Below are positions 1 through 6,578 of a stretch of DNA of 53,942 bases, in pieces. The position numbers were made by a program, and so were the translations under genes. A model generated the notes under the pieces. It saw only the letters and a list, made by a program, of their open reading frames with translations. It was not told the DNA's origin and ran no database searches. The DNA is from Deltaproteobacteria bacterium (GTDB lineage: Bacteria; Desulfobacterota; Binatia; Binatales; Binataceae): the NCBI GenBank assembly GCA_003135135.1, contig PLDK01000006.1, forward strand, positions 67,942 through 121,883. The letters run 5' to 3'. The first letter of the stretch is position 1. The number at the start of each line of letters is the position of its first letter.

Positions 1-22
1 ACGGCCAGGGGTCACCCCTGCC
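1..22. repeat. Partial copy of palindromic repeat family A
   Basis: The window opens inside a copy of a short dispersed palindrome: ACGGCCAGGGG followed by TCACCCCTGCC. Arms AGGGGT and ACCCCT can form a hairpin. Related copies lie at 1889-1917, 16141-16183, 43711-43736, 43761-43790 and 53884-53924. The left part is cut by the window edge. Confidence 0.6.
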
Positions 23-66
23 ACGGCGGGTTTCGCATGCGTTCAGGCTCCCCCCTGCCTATGCGC

Positions 67-486
67 TTACGCGCAAGCGGCGCGGAAGCTGCCGCGAATC
101 GCGGGCTCGCCCTTTTGATTGAGCACGATCAAGTCACCCTCGATCTGCTTCTCGCCGCCCTTCTCGAGCTTATTGGTGACTTTGCCCGTGCAGGTGACGA
201 CGTCACCGGGCCATACGCGCGTGGCGAAGCGCACCTGGAAGCGGCGCACATTGCCGACCCCGACGTAATCGGTGACGGCCTTCGAGAGCAGGCCCGCGGT
301 GAACATCCCCTGCGCGAAGACGGTCGGGATTCCGGCCATCTCGACGAAGGTCTGATCGTAATGCAGTGGGACGAAGTCGCCCGACGCGCCCGCATAGCGG
401 ACGAAATCGGGACGCGTCACGCCTCTGATCTCGATTTTTGGAATCTCGTCGCCGACTTTGATCGAATCAAATTTCAGTTTTGCCAT
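67..486 (-). CDS. MaoC-family (R)-hydratase/dehydratase (HadB-like)
   Basis: A 139-residue single hot-dog-fold dehydratase of the MaoC type, expected to hydrate/dehydrate enoyl thioesters ((3R)-hydroxyacyl-CoA or -ACP). The family signature is visible: a conserved D/H region reads YAGASGDFVPLHYDQTF, where the Asp and His are the catalytic residues of hydratase 2 enzymes, followed by FAQGMFTAGLLS. The reading frame is open far upstream (to 801), but that extension is arginine-rich and overlaps the neighbouring gene; MAKLKFDSIKVG at 486 is the family start. It is last in a leftward operon after a FAS1-like dehydratase (41-base gap), the same order as mycobacterial HadA/HadB heterodimers, so the two probably form one enzyme. 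Family is confident; the exact substrate is inference. Confidence 0.9.
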   Translation of the reverse strand: MAKLKFDSIKVGDEIPKIEIRGVTRPDFVRYAGASGDFVPLHYDQTFVEMAGIPTVFAQGMFTAGLLSKAVTDYVGVGNVRRFQVRFATRVWPGDVVTCTGKVTNKLEKGGEKQIEGDLIVLNQKGEPAIRGSFRAACA

Positions 487-527
487 TTTGATTTTCCGAT
501 TGAATCGTTTCTCGCGGGCGGGCCCGA

Positions 528-986
528 TTACGCTTTGACCGCTTGTCCGGTCTCGATCAGCGTCGAGCGCGCAATCGCGACTTTCTCGCCCTTCTGGTTG
601 GTGTACTCGGTTTCCGTGATCAGCAGCGTCATCTTGCCGCCGCGGCCGCCTTCCTTCTCGAGCACGTCGGCGACTTTGGTCAGGCCCGTCAGCGTGTCGC
701 CGACAAAGATCGGCTTGAAGAATTCGAACTCCTGCTCGCCGTGCAGGATACGGCGCAAGTCGAAGCCGCCGAAGCCGGGGCTGGAGGTCTCGTCGGTCCA
801 AAACGCGCTGGTCTGCAGAAACGTAACCGGCACCGGGATTCCGCCCAGTTCCTTCCTGGCCAGTTCCGGATCGAAGTAGAGCGGATTGGGGTCTTTGATC
901 GCGCGGGCGAACTCGCGAACCTTGCTCCAGTCGACGTGCATCTTGAATGGTTTGCCGGTTTTCCCGACGGCGCTCTTGTCGGCCAT
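528..986 (-). CDS. FAS1-like dehydratase-domain protein (HadA-like)
   Basis: A 152-residue hot-dog protein of the FAS1-like dehydratase / HadA type. It begins with a FAS1-DH-like stretch (VREFARAIKDPNPLYFDPE), then PVPVTFLQT and HGEQEFEFFKPIFVGDTLTG, all typical of the structural subunit that pairs with a MaoC hydratase. It lacks the catalytic Asp/His loop present in the downstream MaoC protein, as expected if it supplies the acyl-chain tunnel of a heterodimer. The ATG at 986 has an AGAGGA sequence 8-9 bases upstream. It lies between an SDR and the MaoC gene on the same strand, so the three genes look like a small acyl chain dehydration/reduction operon. Confidence 0.85.
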   Translation of the reverse strand: MADKSAVGKTGKPFKMHVDWSKVREFARAIKDPNPLYFDPELARKELGGIPVPVTFLQTSAFWTDETSSPGFGGFDLRRILHGEQEFEFFKPIFVGDTLTGLTKVADVLEKEGGRGGKMTLLITETEYTNQKGEKVAIARSTLIETGQAVKA

Positions 987-1050
987 ATGATTGATCCTCT
1001 CTCGACAGGGTCGAGGGAATTACTTAGCGATGCTCGATCGGTTTGTCCAC

Positions 1051-1827
1051 TTACTCGAAAATTCGCATGCCTTCGCCGCCGTCGATTATCAGCAGCGCGC
1101 CGGTAACGTAGCTCGACGCGTCCGACGCAAGGAAGATGCACGGGTAGGCGATTTCCTCGACGCGGCCGAAGCGCTGCAGTGCGCGCGATCGCGCCACCAT
1201 CTCCTTGACCTTTGGATTTGGCCATACGCGCGGCGCCGCGCCTTCGGTGTCGATCGGGCCGGGTGCGATGCAGTTGACGCGAATGCCCATGGCGCCCCAT
1301 TCGCCTGCCTGAGAAACGGTCAGGTTGATGACGCCGGCTTTGGACGCGCCGTACGGAAGCATAAAGGGAGACCCATGGACGCCCGCGGTCGAAGAGATAT
1401 TGACGATCGAGCCGGGGCTTTTCTGCTCGATGAATTGGCGGGCCGCCGCCTTGGAGCAGAAGAACACGCCGTCGAGATTGATTCCGACCACCGCGCGCCA
1501 TCCGTTGGGCGAGAGATTCAACGACGGCGCCGCGATACTGGCGCCGTGATTGTTAATCAGCACATCGAGACGCCCGAACTGCTTGACCGCCTCCGCCACC
1601 ATCTTGTCGCATTGCTCGGCGTCGCGGACGTCTACCTGCGTCATCTCGCATTTACCGCCTGCTTTGCGAATCTCGTCGCGCACGCGCTCGAGGTTTTCCA
1701 GCTTGCGGCTGGCGATCAGCACCGGCGCACCGCGCAGCGCGAACTCCTTGGCGATCGACTCTCCGATTCCGGTTCCGCCACCAGTCACGATCGTAACCTT
1801 GCCTTCGACACTGAATGGATTGTTCAA
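1051..1827 (-). CDS. SDR-family NAD(P)-dependent oxidoreductase
   Basis: A 258-residue classical short-chain dehydrogenase/reductase. The cofactor motif TGGGTGIG lies near residue 16, the NNHGAS structural motif near residue 90, and the catalytic S...YxxxK (IVNISST ... LPYGASKAG) near residues 140-160. The C-terminus ends SYVTGALLIIDGGEG. Length is normal for the family. The start is TTG at 1827 with GGGAGGA about 10 bases upstream. It is first in a leftward operon with the HadA-like and HadB-like dehydratases, so a role as 3-oxoacyl reductase acting on the same substrates is plausible (inference). Confidence 0.9.
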   Translation of the reverse strand: MNNPFSVEGKVTIVTGGGTGIGESIAKEFALRGAPVLIASRKLENLERVRDEIRKAGGKCEMTQVDVRDAEQCDKMVAEAVKQFGRLDVLINNHGASIAAPSLNLSPNGWRAVVGINLDGVFFCSKAAARQFIEQKSPGSIVNISSTAGVHGSPFMLPYGASKAGVINLTVSQAGEWGAMGIRVNCIAPGPIDTEGAAPRVWPNPKVKEMVARSRALQRFGRVEEIAYPCIFLASDASSYVTGALLIIDGGEGMRIFE

Positions 1828-1888
1828 AATGAAAATTCCTCCCGGGGGTTTCGCTGAGATTTATCGCACTATTGCGACGCGATGGCGA

Positions 1889-1917
1889 GCAGGGGTGACC
1901 CCGTGCACCCAGTGTTA
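1889..1917. repeat. Palindromic repeat family A, copy 2
   Basis: GCAGGGGTGACCCCGTGCAC followed by CCAGTGTTA. In reverse orientation it matches the copies near 43.7 kb (TAACACTGGGTGCA then the hairpin). It sits in the space upstream of the SDR operon and downstream of the phosphofructokinase gene. Confidence 0.6.
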
Positions 1918-1931
1918 AAACAAAGATGCGG

Positions 1932-1996
1932 TCGGAGGTTACCCTGAGTACTCGAAGGGTCCTGTTAGAACTTTTTTTGTGTCAGCCTGAGCGGGG
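1932..1996. repeat. Degenerate copies of repeat family B
   Basis: Two adjacent, diverged pieces of the GTCATCCTGAGCG family: TACCCTGAGTACTCGAAGGG near 1940 and TTTTTTGTGTCAGCCTGAGCG near 1971-1991. Better copies lie at 4804-4886, 43596-43642 and 53238-53283. The rest of the intergenic stretch 1828-1999 shows nothing else. Confidence 0.45.
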
Positions 1997-1999
1997 GGG

Positions 2000-3010
2000 T
2001 CAGGTGGAGAGCTGATGGACCAGCTCGATCAGCGATGGGTCCAGCGGGCGGCGCCGATTAACCACGTCGCTTAGCGGAACGCATACGATCGCGCCGCGCT
2101 CTTCGCCAATCAGTGAAGGCGCGGTACCGTCGAGGATGGCCCTGATGGCGCCGGCGCCCATCCGGCTCGCCAGCAACCGGTCCCTGGCTGTGGGCGCTCC
2201 GCCGCGCTGGACGTGGCCGATCACAACCACGCGCGCCTGCATCCCCAGTCTGGCGGTAAGGGCCTCGGCGATCGGGATGACGCCACCGGTGCGCGGTCCC
2301 TCCGAGACCACGATGATCGTCGCGCGTTTGCCGCGGCGATGGCTGTCTTCGACGCGATCGCAGATTTCGTCGAGGGTGAACGGGATCTCCGGGACGATGA
2401 CCGCCTCGGCGCCACCACCGAGAGCGACCGCGATTGCGATAAACCCCGAGTCCCGGCCCATCACCTCGACACAAAAGACGCGTTCGTAGGCGAATGCCGT
2501 GTCCCGAATGCGGTCGATCGCATCGAGCGCGGTGTTAACCGCAGTATCGAACCCGATTGAGTAGTCGGTGCCGGGGATGTCGTTGTCGATCGAGGCCGGG
2601 ATGACGAAGACCGGAATGCCGGTCTCGCCGCCGAAGATCGTCGCGCCGATCATCGAGCCCTCGCCACCGACGACGATGAGCGCGTCGATTTGGTGACGTT
2701 TCAAGTTGCGGGCCGCCAGCCCTCGGGCGGCGGGGGTGCGGAACTCGACCGAGCGCGAGGTCTCCAGGAAGGTCCCGCCGCGCTGGATCATGTTGGCGAC
2801 GGAACGGGTGCTAAGCGGCTCGGCCAGGTCGCGGATGAGGCCCTCGTAGCCGCGTCTGAAACCGATCACCTCTATTCCGGCCACCGCCGCAGTGCGGACC
2901 ACGGCGCGAATGGCGGCGTTCATCCCGGGAGCGTCGCCGCCGGCGGTGATAATTGCGACTCGGCGCGGGCGCGAGCCGGTCAGGTCGGAAGATTCGTTGT
3001 TGCCGTTCAT
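2000..3010 (-). CDS. pfkA: ATP-type 6-phosphofructokinase
   Basis: A 336-residue phosphofructokinase, phosphorylating fructose 6-phosphate in glycolysis. Motifs in order: ITAGGDAPGMNA (nucleotide loop), GGEGSMIGA (the Gly seen in ATP-dependent rather than PPi-dependent enzymes), SIDNDIPGTDYSIGFDTA (catalytic TIDND-like loop with Ser for Thr), EVMGRDSGFIA, PEIPF and GHVQRGGAPTARDRLLASRMG. The frame is open upstream to 3586, but that segment overlaps the lipoprotein gene and is not PFK-like. ATG 3010 is chosen; ATG 3043 (11 residues longer) is the alternative, and neither has a strong ribosome site. It lies 103 bases downstream of the TPR lipoprotein gene on the same strand. Confidence 0.92.
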   Translation of the reverse strand: MNGNNESSDLTGSRPRRVAIITAGGDAPGMNAAIRAVVRTAAVAGIEVIGFRRGYEGLIRDLAEPLSTRSVANMIQRGGTFLETSRSVEFRTPAARGLAARNLKRHQIDALIVVGGEGSMIGATIFGGETGIPVFVIPASIDNDIPGTDYSIGFDTAVNTALDAIDRIRDTAFAYERVFCVEVMGRDSGFIAIAVALGGGAEAVIVPEIPFTLDEICDRVEDSHRRGKRATIIVVSEGPRTGGVIPIAEALTARLGMQARVVVIGHVQRGGAPTARDRLLASRMGAGAIRAILDGTAPSLIGEERGAIVCVPLSDVVNRRRPLDPSLIELVHQLST

Positions 3011-3113
3011 GGAAATGGCGAGCGACACGCGCGTCGCTTCCATCTTCGAGACTACAGAGCGGGACAGGCAGAGCCAACCTGAGCCGGAACAGCGCTTATG
3101 CGATCGGTGCTGG

Positions 3114-3653
3114 TCAGGGCATGCGGGAGGCTTGCATGCGTTCGAGCGCAGCCCTGGCCTCTTCCGAGGCGTCGCTGACGGTGGGGCCCTTGGTGTCTGC
3201 CGCTTTTCGGTAGTGGTTGATGGCGGCACTTTGGTTGCCGAGCGCCTCGTAGGTGCGCGCGACGTTGACCTCGGCCCCGGCGTCAGTGGGGCAGGCCGAG
3301 ACCGCATCCTGGTAGTATCCCAGCGCCCTGGAGAAGTCGCCGGCGGCAAATCGGTCGCCGCCGCGCTGGTCGGCAACCGTCTCCACGCCTTTGTCGCATC
3401 CGCCCGGAGAGGACGCGGCGCCGGCGGGCGTGTAGCTCCGATTCTGATTCGCCGTGAGGGCTTCGATCTCCTGTTGCTGGTGCTCGAGCTGCTCCTGTTG
3501 CTGTTGAGCCAACTGCTTGGTGGCGTCGATCTGAGCGCCCATGCATCCCGCACCGATGAGCGCGAAGGCGCCGAGCACGAGCGCAAACAGGATTCGGCTT
3601 GCCGGGTTGGTGACGGGTATGAAGAACATGTTGGTGCTGGATTTATGTCGCAT
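3114..3653 (-). CDS. TPR-containing lipoprotein
   Basis: A 179-residue exported lipoprotein. A hydrophobic signal segment ends in ALIGAGC, a good lipobox with the Cys as the lipidated residue. A Gln/Glu-rich coiled stretch follows (QLAQQQQEQLEHQQQEIEAL), then a Gly/Ser linker and about two tetratricopeptide-like helices (RFAAGDFSRALGYYQDAVSA, VARTYEALGNQSAAINHYRK). The layout resembles YbgF/CpoB-type periplasmic helpers, but it is shorter and I cannot assign it to them. Start ATG at 3653; ATG 3629 would remove eight residues and keep the signal peptide. It is transcribed toward pfkA and divergent from the carbonic anhydrase gene. Confidence 0.75.
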   Translation of the reverse strand: MRHKSSTNMFFIPVTNPASRILFALVLGAFALIGAGCMGAQIDATKQLAQQQQEQLEHQQQEIEALTANQNRSYTPAGAASSPGGCDKGVETVADQRGGDRFAAGDFSRALGYYQDAVSACPTDAGAEVNVARTYEALGNQSAAINHYRKAADTKGPTVSDASEEARAALERMQASRMP

Positions 3654-3737
3654 CGCCACCAATACTGGCGAATAGCCGCGCCATGTCAATGCCGAAGTGC
3701 GAGGCGTCCGAGACCGTAAAACAGACAGGGAGAAGCG

Positions 3738-4427
3738 GTGGTGATTCGGCGTAAGAAAATCCTGTTGAGAATGTCGATCCTGCTGGCGATTGCCGCGCTG
3801 TCGATCACTGCGACCCGCGCGGTGATAGCCGCGGCCCACGAGCCTGCGGTCAGTGCCGGGCAGGCCCTCCAGCTGTTGCTCGAGGGCAATCAGCGTTTCG
3901 TTGCCGGCAAGCTGGAGCATCCCAACCAGACGCCGGCGCGGCGCGCCGAACTGGGCAACGGACAGCATCCGTTCGCCGCGGTGCTGGCATGTTCGGATTC
4001 GCGGACGCCGCCCGAGATTATTTTCGATCGCGGACTTGGCGATATATTCATCGTGCGGGTGGCGGGCAACGTTGTCGACCAGGTGGTAATCGAAAGCCTC
4101 GGCTACTCGGTCAAGCATCTCGGCGCGCGGCTGGTGATGATCCTGGGGCATCGCCGATGCGGCGCGGTGACCGCGGCCGTTGAGGGTGATGAAAAAGATA
4201 AAGAAGAGGTCCGCGAGATCGTCAAAGAGTTGGAACCCGCGGTGCGCGCCAGCCGTGGCATGCCCGGCGATCCGGTCGAAAATGCGGTGCGTGAGAACGT
4301 GAAGCTGGTGGTGAAAAAACTTGCCGCTTCGAGGCAGCTGTCGGCGATGGTCAAATCGGGCGAGCTGAAGATTGTCGGCGGCGTTTACGATCTCGACACG
4401 GGCACGATCGAGATGCTGAAGGACTAG
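3738..4427 (+). CDS. Exported beta-carbonic anhydrase
   Basis: A 229-residue beta-class carbonic anhydrase (CO2 + H2O to bicarbonate). The zinc ligands and catalytic dyad are visible: CSDSR (Cys85, Asp/Arg dyad) and GHRRCGAV (His138, Cys141). The N-terminus has basic residues followed by a hydrophobic segment (ILLRMSILLAIAALSITATR), so the enzyme is probably periplasmic, as in a subset of bacterial beta-CAs. Start is GTG at 3738 with GGGAGA a few bases upstream; a second GTG follows immediately. It is divergent from the TPR lipoprotein gene with an 84-base gap. The product ends YDLDTGTIEML, typical of the family. Confidence 0.92.
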   Translation: MVIRRKKILLRMSILLAIAALSITATRAVIAAAHEPAVSAGQALQLLLEGNQRFVAGKLEHPNQTPARRAELGNGQHPFAAVLACSDSRTPPEIIFDRGLGDIFIVRVAGNVVDQVVIESLGYSVKHLGARLVMILGHRRCGAVTAAVEGDEKDKEEVREIVKELEPAVRASRGMPGDPVENAVRENVKLVVKKLAASRQLSAMVKSGELKIVGGVYDLDTGTIEMLKD

Positions 4428-4435
4428 CGGCGCGG

Positions 4436-4936
4436 CTACTGGGGCGCCTGCGTCACGACTATGCCTGCGAACGATGACGCAGAATGGCCGTCCGCCGTGC
4501 TCGCAGTAACAGTGACGACGTAGCTGCCGGGCGTGGTGTAGGTGTGGAACAGCACGGTCGGCGGCAGCGCGGAGACCTGTCCGTCGCCGAAATTCCATAT
4601 GAAGCTCTGGAGCACGGTCTCCGGATCGGGGCTCCATAGCATGAAGCCGACCGTCAGCGGAGCCGGCCCATATCCGGGCACCGGCAAAAGCTGAATCCGC
4701 GGGATCGCAGGGATTATCATGGGCGCGGGCGTCGGAGTCGCGTCCTGCGCCAGCGCGGGAAAACTCAATCCGCAGAGAGCCAGCAATGCAACGGCGAACG
4801 CCGACTTTGTAATTCTGAGCGAAAGCTGCTGAAGCGAAGAATCCCGGATCCGGGTTCCTTCGCTGCGCTCAGGATGACACAAAAAAAGAACGACCCTCTT
4901 CGCGATCAAATAGTTACCAGTCACGTCGTTGGCCAA
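4436..4936 (-). CDS. Exported PKD-domain protein with repeat-derived 5' end
   Basis: The mature part is a single PKD domain: PAPLTVGFMLWSPDPE, WNFGDGQVSA, FHTYTTPGSYVVTVTAS, the usual beta-sandwich signature of exported proteins. A signal peptide (KSAFAVALLALCGLSFPALA, then QDATPTP) precedes it. The coding frame upstream of the signal peptide runs through a copy of interspersed repeat B (4804-4886), giving the tell-tale CHPERSEGTRI. The only listed start is TTG at 4936, and no ATG lies before the signal peptide, so the original start seems to have been replaced or lost by repeat insertion. Expression is uncertain. Function unknown; PKD domains mostly mediate binding or spacing. Confidence 0.6.
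   Translation of the reverse strand: MANDVTGNYLIAKRVVLFLCHPERSEGTRIRDSSLQQLSLRITKSAFAVALLALCGLSFPALAQDATPTPAPMIIPAIPRIQLLPVPGYGPAPLTVGFMLWSPDPETVLQSFIWNFGDGQVSALPPTVLFHTYTTPGSYVVTVTASTADGHSASSFAGIVVTQAPQ
4804..4886. repeat. Repeat family B as an inverted pair (hairpin)
   Basis: Left arm TTGTAATTCTGAGCGAAAGC..GAAGCGAAGAATCC and right arm GGTTCCTTCGC..GCTCAGGATGACACAA are inverted relative to each other around the centre CCCGGATCCGGG, so the element can fold into one long imperfect hairpin, like a miniature inverted-repeat element without a transposase. It lies within the 5' part of the PKD-domain reading frame. Confidence 0.7.
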
Positions 4937-4943
4937 TCATTTG

Positions 4944-5057
4944 TCACTGCATGACGATACCGCCGTCGGGATGCAGAATCGATCCGGTATAGTAGCGGCC
5001 ATCTTCGCTGGCGGCGCCGGTGATCAGTGCATTTTTGTTTTCGAGTCTAAGCGGCAT
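4944..5057 (-). pseudogene. SDR gene reduced to its two ends by internal deletion
   Basis: A 37-codon frame begins RLENKNALITGAAS, the N-terminal cofactor-loop start of a short-chain dehydrogenase, and continues without a break into SEDGRYYTGSILHPDGG, the C-terminal end of the same family (normally some 200 residues later), then stops with TGA at 4944. The ATG at 5057 still has a GCGGGGG sequence about 9 bases upstream. The join falls in GCCAGCGAAGA, where both N-terminal GAAS-G and C-terminal LASED motifs would encode GCCAGCGA-like bases, suggesting deletion by recombination between short matches. The remnant cannot be an enzyme; whether the short peptide is made is unknown. Confidence 0.75.
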
Positions 5058-5200
5058 CGAAGATACCCCCGCGAGATGGTTCCCGTGCGGTTGTTAGCAC
5101 GAGGGGACGGCGCGCTTCCAGCAAGCGAGCAACGAACACGGCGCAATCGCGCGCATGAAAATCTATGCTGGCGATCCGGCGTCGAATAGAATTGAGGGCT

Positions 5201-6070
5201 ATGGCACAAGAGCAAGCGGCTACCGTGCTAACGGAGCCGACCCACCGGTACCTCGAGGTTGAAGGACGCAAGCTTCATTATCTGGATTGGGGCGGCGATC
5301 CCGACAAACGCACTTTCGTTCTGCTGCACGGCGGCGCGGCGCATGCGCATTGGTGGGACGGCGTCGCACCGATGCTGACGCCGTACGGGCGCGTGCTCGC
5401 GCTTGATTTTCGCGGTCACGGGCGCAGCCAGTGGGCGGATTCGGAGAACTACGGGCCGCCGGCATATATGAAAGACGTCCGTGGCCTGATCGACAGCCTC
5501 GGCACGCGCGTGGTGCTGGTTGGGCATTCGATGGGCGGGGTGGTCGCGCAGTGGGTGGCGGTCACGCATCCGGAGTTGCTCGACGCACTGGTCATCGTCG
5601 ATTCGCCGCACGGAGGGCCGCCGCTGTTTCGCCGCCTGATGTGGCGATGGCGCCGGCGATCGCGCGGCGGCGTTCGCCCGGAGCTGCGCTCCGCCGGCGA
5701 CATCATCAAAAAGTTTCGCCTGCAGCCGCCCGAGACGAATCTGACGCGGCCGGAAATCGAGCGGCTCGCGATGCTCGGCGCCGAGCAGCTACCCAGTGGC
5801 GCGTGGGCGTTTCGCTTCGATCCCCAAACGCGGGCATGGCGCAAACATAGCAACAGGATGAGCAGGCCGAAGCTCAGGAAGATCACGATGCCGACGCTGC
5901 TGCTGCGCGGCGATCAGAGCGGCCTGGTGAGCCGGCCGCACGTTACGCGGATGCATCGGAAGATTCGCGGATCGGTGCTGAAGGAGATTCCGCGCGCATT
6001 TCATCACGTGCCGCTGGACAATCCCGGCGATACCGCGGCAGCGATTATCGAATTCGTGGGGAAGCTATAG
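5201..6070 (+). CDS. Alpha/beta-fold hydrolase
   Basis: A 289-residue alpha/beta hydrolase. Visible motifs: LLHGGAAHAHWWDG (oxyanion region), DFRGHGRS, nucleophile elbow VGHSMGGVV with Ser110, an acid candidate in LLRGDQSGLVS, and a C-terminal His in RAFHHVPLDNP. The cap region holds an Arg-rich stretch (LMWRWRRRSRGGVR). The start at 5201 is set by GAGGG just upstream; the frame is open 12 codons further but without a ribosome site. It stands alone between the SDR remnant and a leftward unknown gene. The substrate cannot be read from the sequence: candidates are small esters or C-C bonded substrates. Confidence 0.88.
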   Translation: MAQEQAATVLTEPTHRYLEVEGRKLHYLDWGGDPDKRTFVLLHGGAAHAHWWDGVAPMLTPYGRVLALDFRGHGRSQWADSENYGPPAYMKDVRGLIDSLGTRVVLVGHSMGGVVAQWVAVTHPELLDALVIVDSPHGGPPLFRRLMWRWRRRSRGGVRPELRSAGDIIKKFRLQPPETNLTRPEIERLAMLGAEQLPSGAWAFRFDPQTRAWRKHSNRMSRPKLRKITMPTLLLRGDQSGLVSRPHVTRMHRKIRGSVLKEIPRAFHHVPLDNPGDTAAAIIEFVGKL

Positions 6071-6079
6071 TCCGCGGCG

Positions 6080-6421
6080 TCAGGTGCGGAGCAGAAAGTC
6101 GCTCAGGTCCAGCGCGTATTCCCCGTCGCTGAGGGTCATCGACTTGGGCGAGCGCTTGAGCATCAGCCGCGCGATGTCGCGATCCCTGGGAAGCAGGTAC
6201 ACGATGTCCCCGGAACCCATCGAGAACACGCGCAAGCGCTCTTCGCCGCGGCGTTCCTGTCCGGCAACATCGTAGGGGCTGACGTGAAATGCGAAGCCGC
6301 GGACGCGCACCATGGCGCCGTCGGTTTGTTCGATGATGCCCACGAAAATCCGGGTGTTGTCGTCCTTGAAGAGCCTGCGATCGATCAGGACGATCCGATC
6401 CCCCTCGCCCAATGCCGCCAT
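6080..6421 (-). CDS. Conserved-looking hypothetical protein
   Basis: A 113-residue protein without signal peptide or membrane segment. It starts MAALGEGDRIVLIDRRLFKD and has a beta-rich middle (RIFVGIIEQTDGAMVRVRGF, HVSPYDVAGQERRGEE), then ERLRVFSMGSGDIVYLLPRD, which looks like a small beta-barrel fold. A strong ribosome site (AGGAGG, 8 bases) precedes the ATG, and codon use matches the neighbours, so it is likely expressed. It follows the large TPR/PIN gene on the same strand (158-base gap holding a long hairpin). I do not recognise the family. Confidence 0.7.
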   Translation of the reverse strand: MAALGEGDRIVLIDRRLFKDDNTRIFVGIIEQTDGAMVRVRGFAFHVSPYDVAGQERRGEERLRVFSMGSGDIVYLLPRDRDIARLMLKRSPKSMTLSDGEYALDLSDFLLRT

Positions 6422-6503
6422 CGTGCGTTCCTCCTGTGCTCCGCTGATTAGCCCGGGCAGGATTCTAGTCGATCGCGAAGGTTAACCCGACGCGCCAAGA
6501 TCC

Positions 6504-6542
6504 ATAGCTGGGCAGCGGGTCAGCGACCCATTGCCCAGCTAT
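6504..6542. terminator. Long perfect hairpin between the conflict gene and the next gene
   Basis: Arms ATAGCTGGGC and GCCCAGCTAT pair perfectly over 10 bases, enclosing a second small stem (GGGT...ACCC). It lies 37 bases past the stop of the large TPR/PIN gene (leftward). There is no T-run on either strand, so it may be a mRNA-stabilising 3' hairpin or a Rho-type end rather than an intrinsic terminator. Confidence 0.5.
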
Positions 6543-6578
6543 CTTCATCCGATCTCAACGTCTCGCGTTGAACAACCC

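Noticed and set aside
2000-3586. 528-codon version of the phosphofructokinase gene
   Set aside because: The upstream part overlaps the TPR lipoprotein gene and does not resemble PFK; the shorter start at 3010 (or 3043) is adopted.
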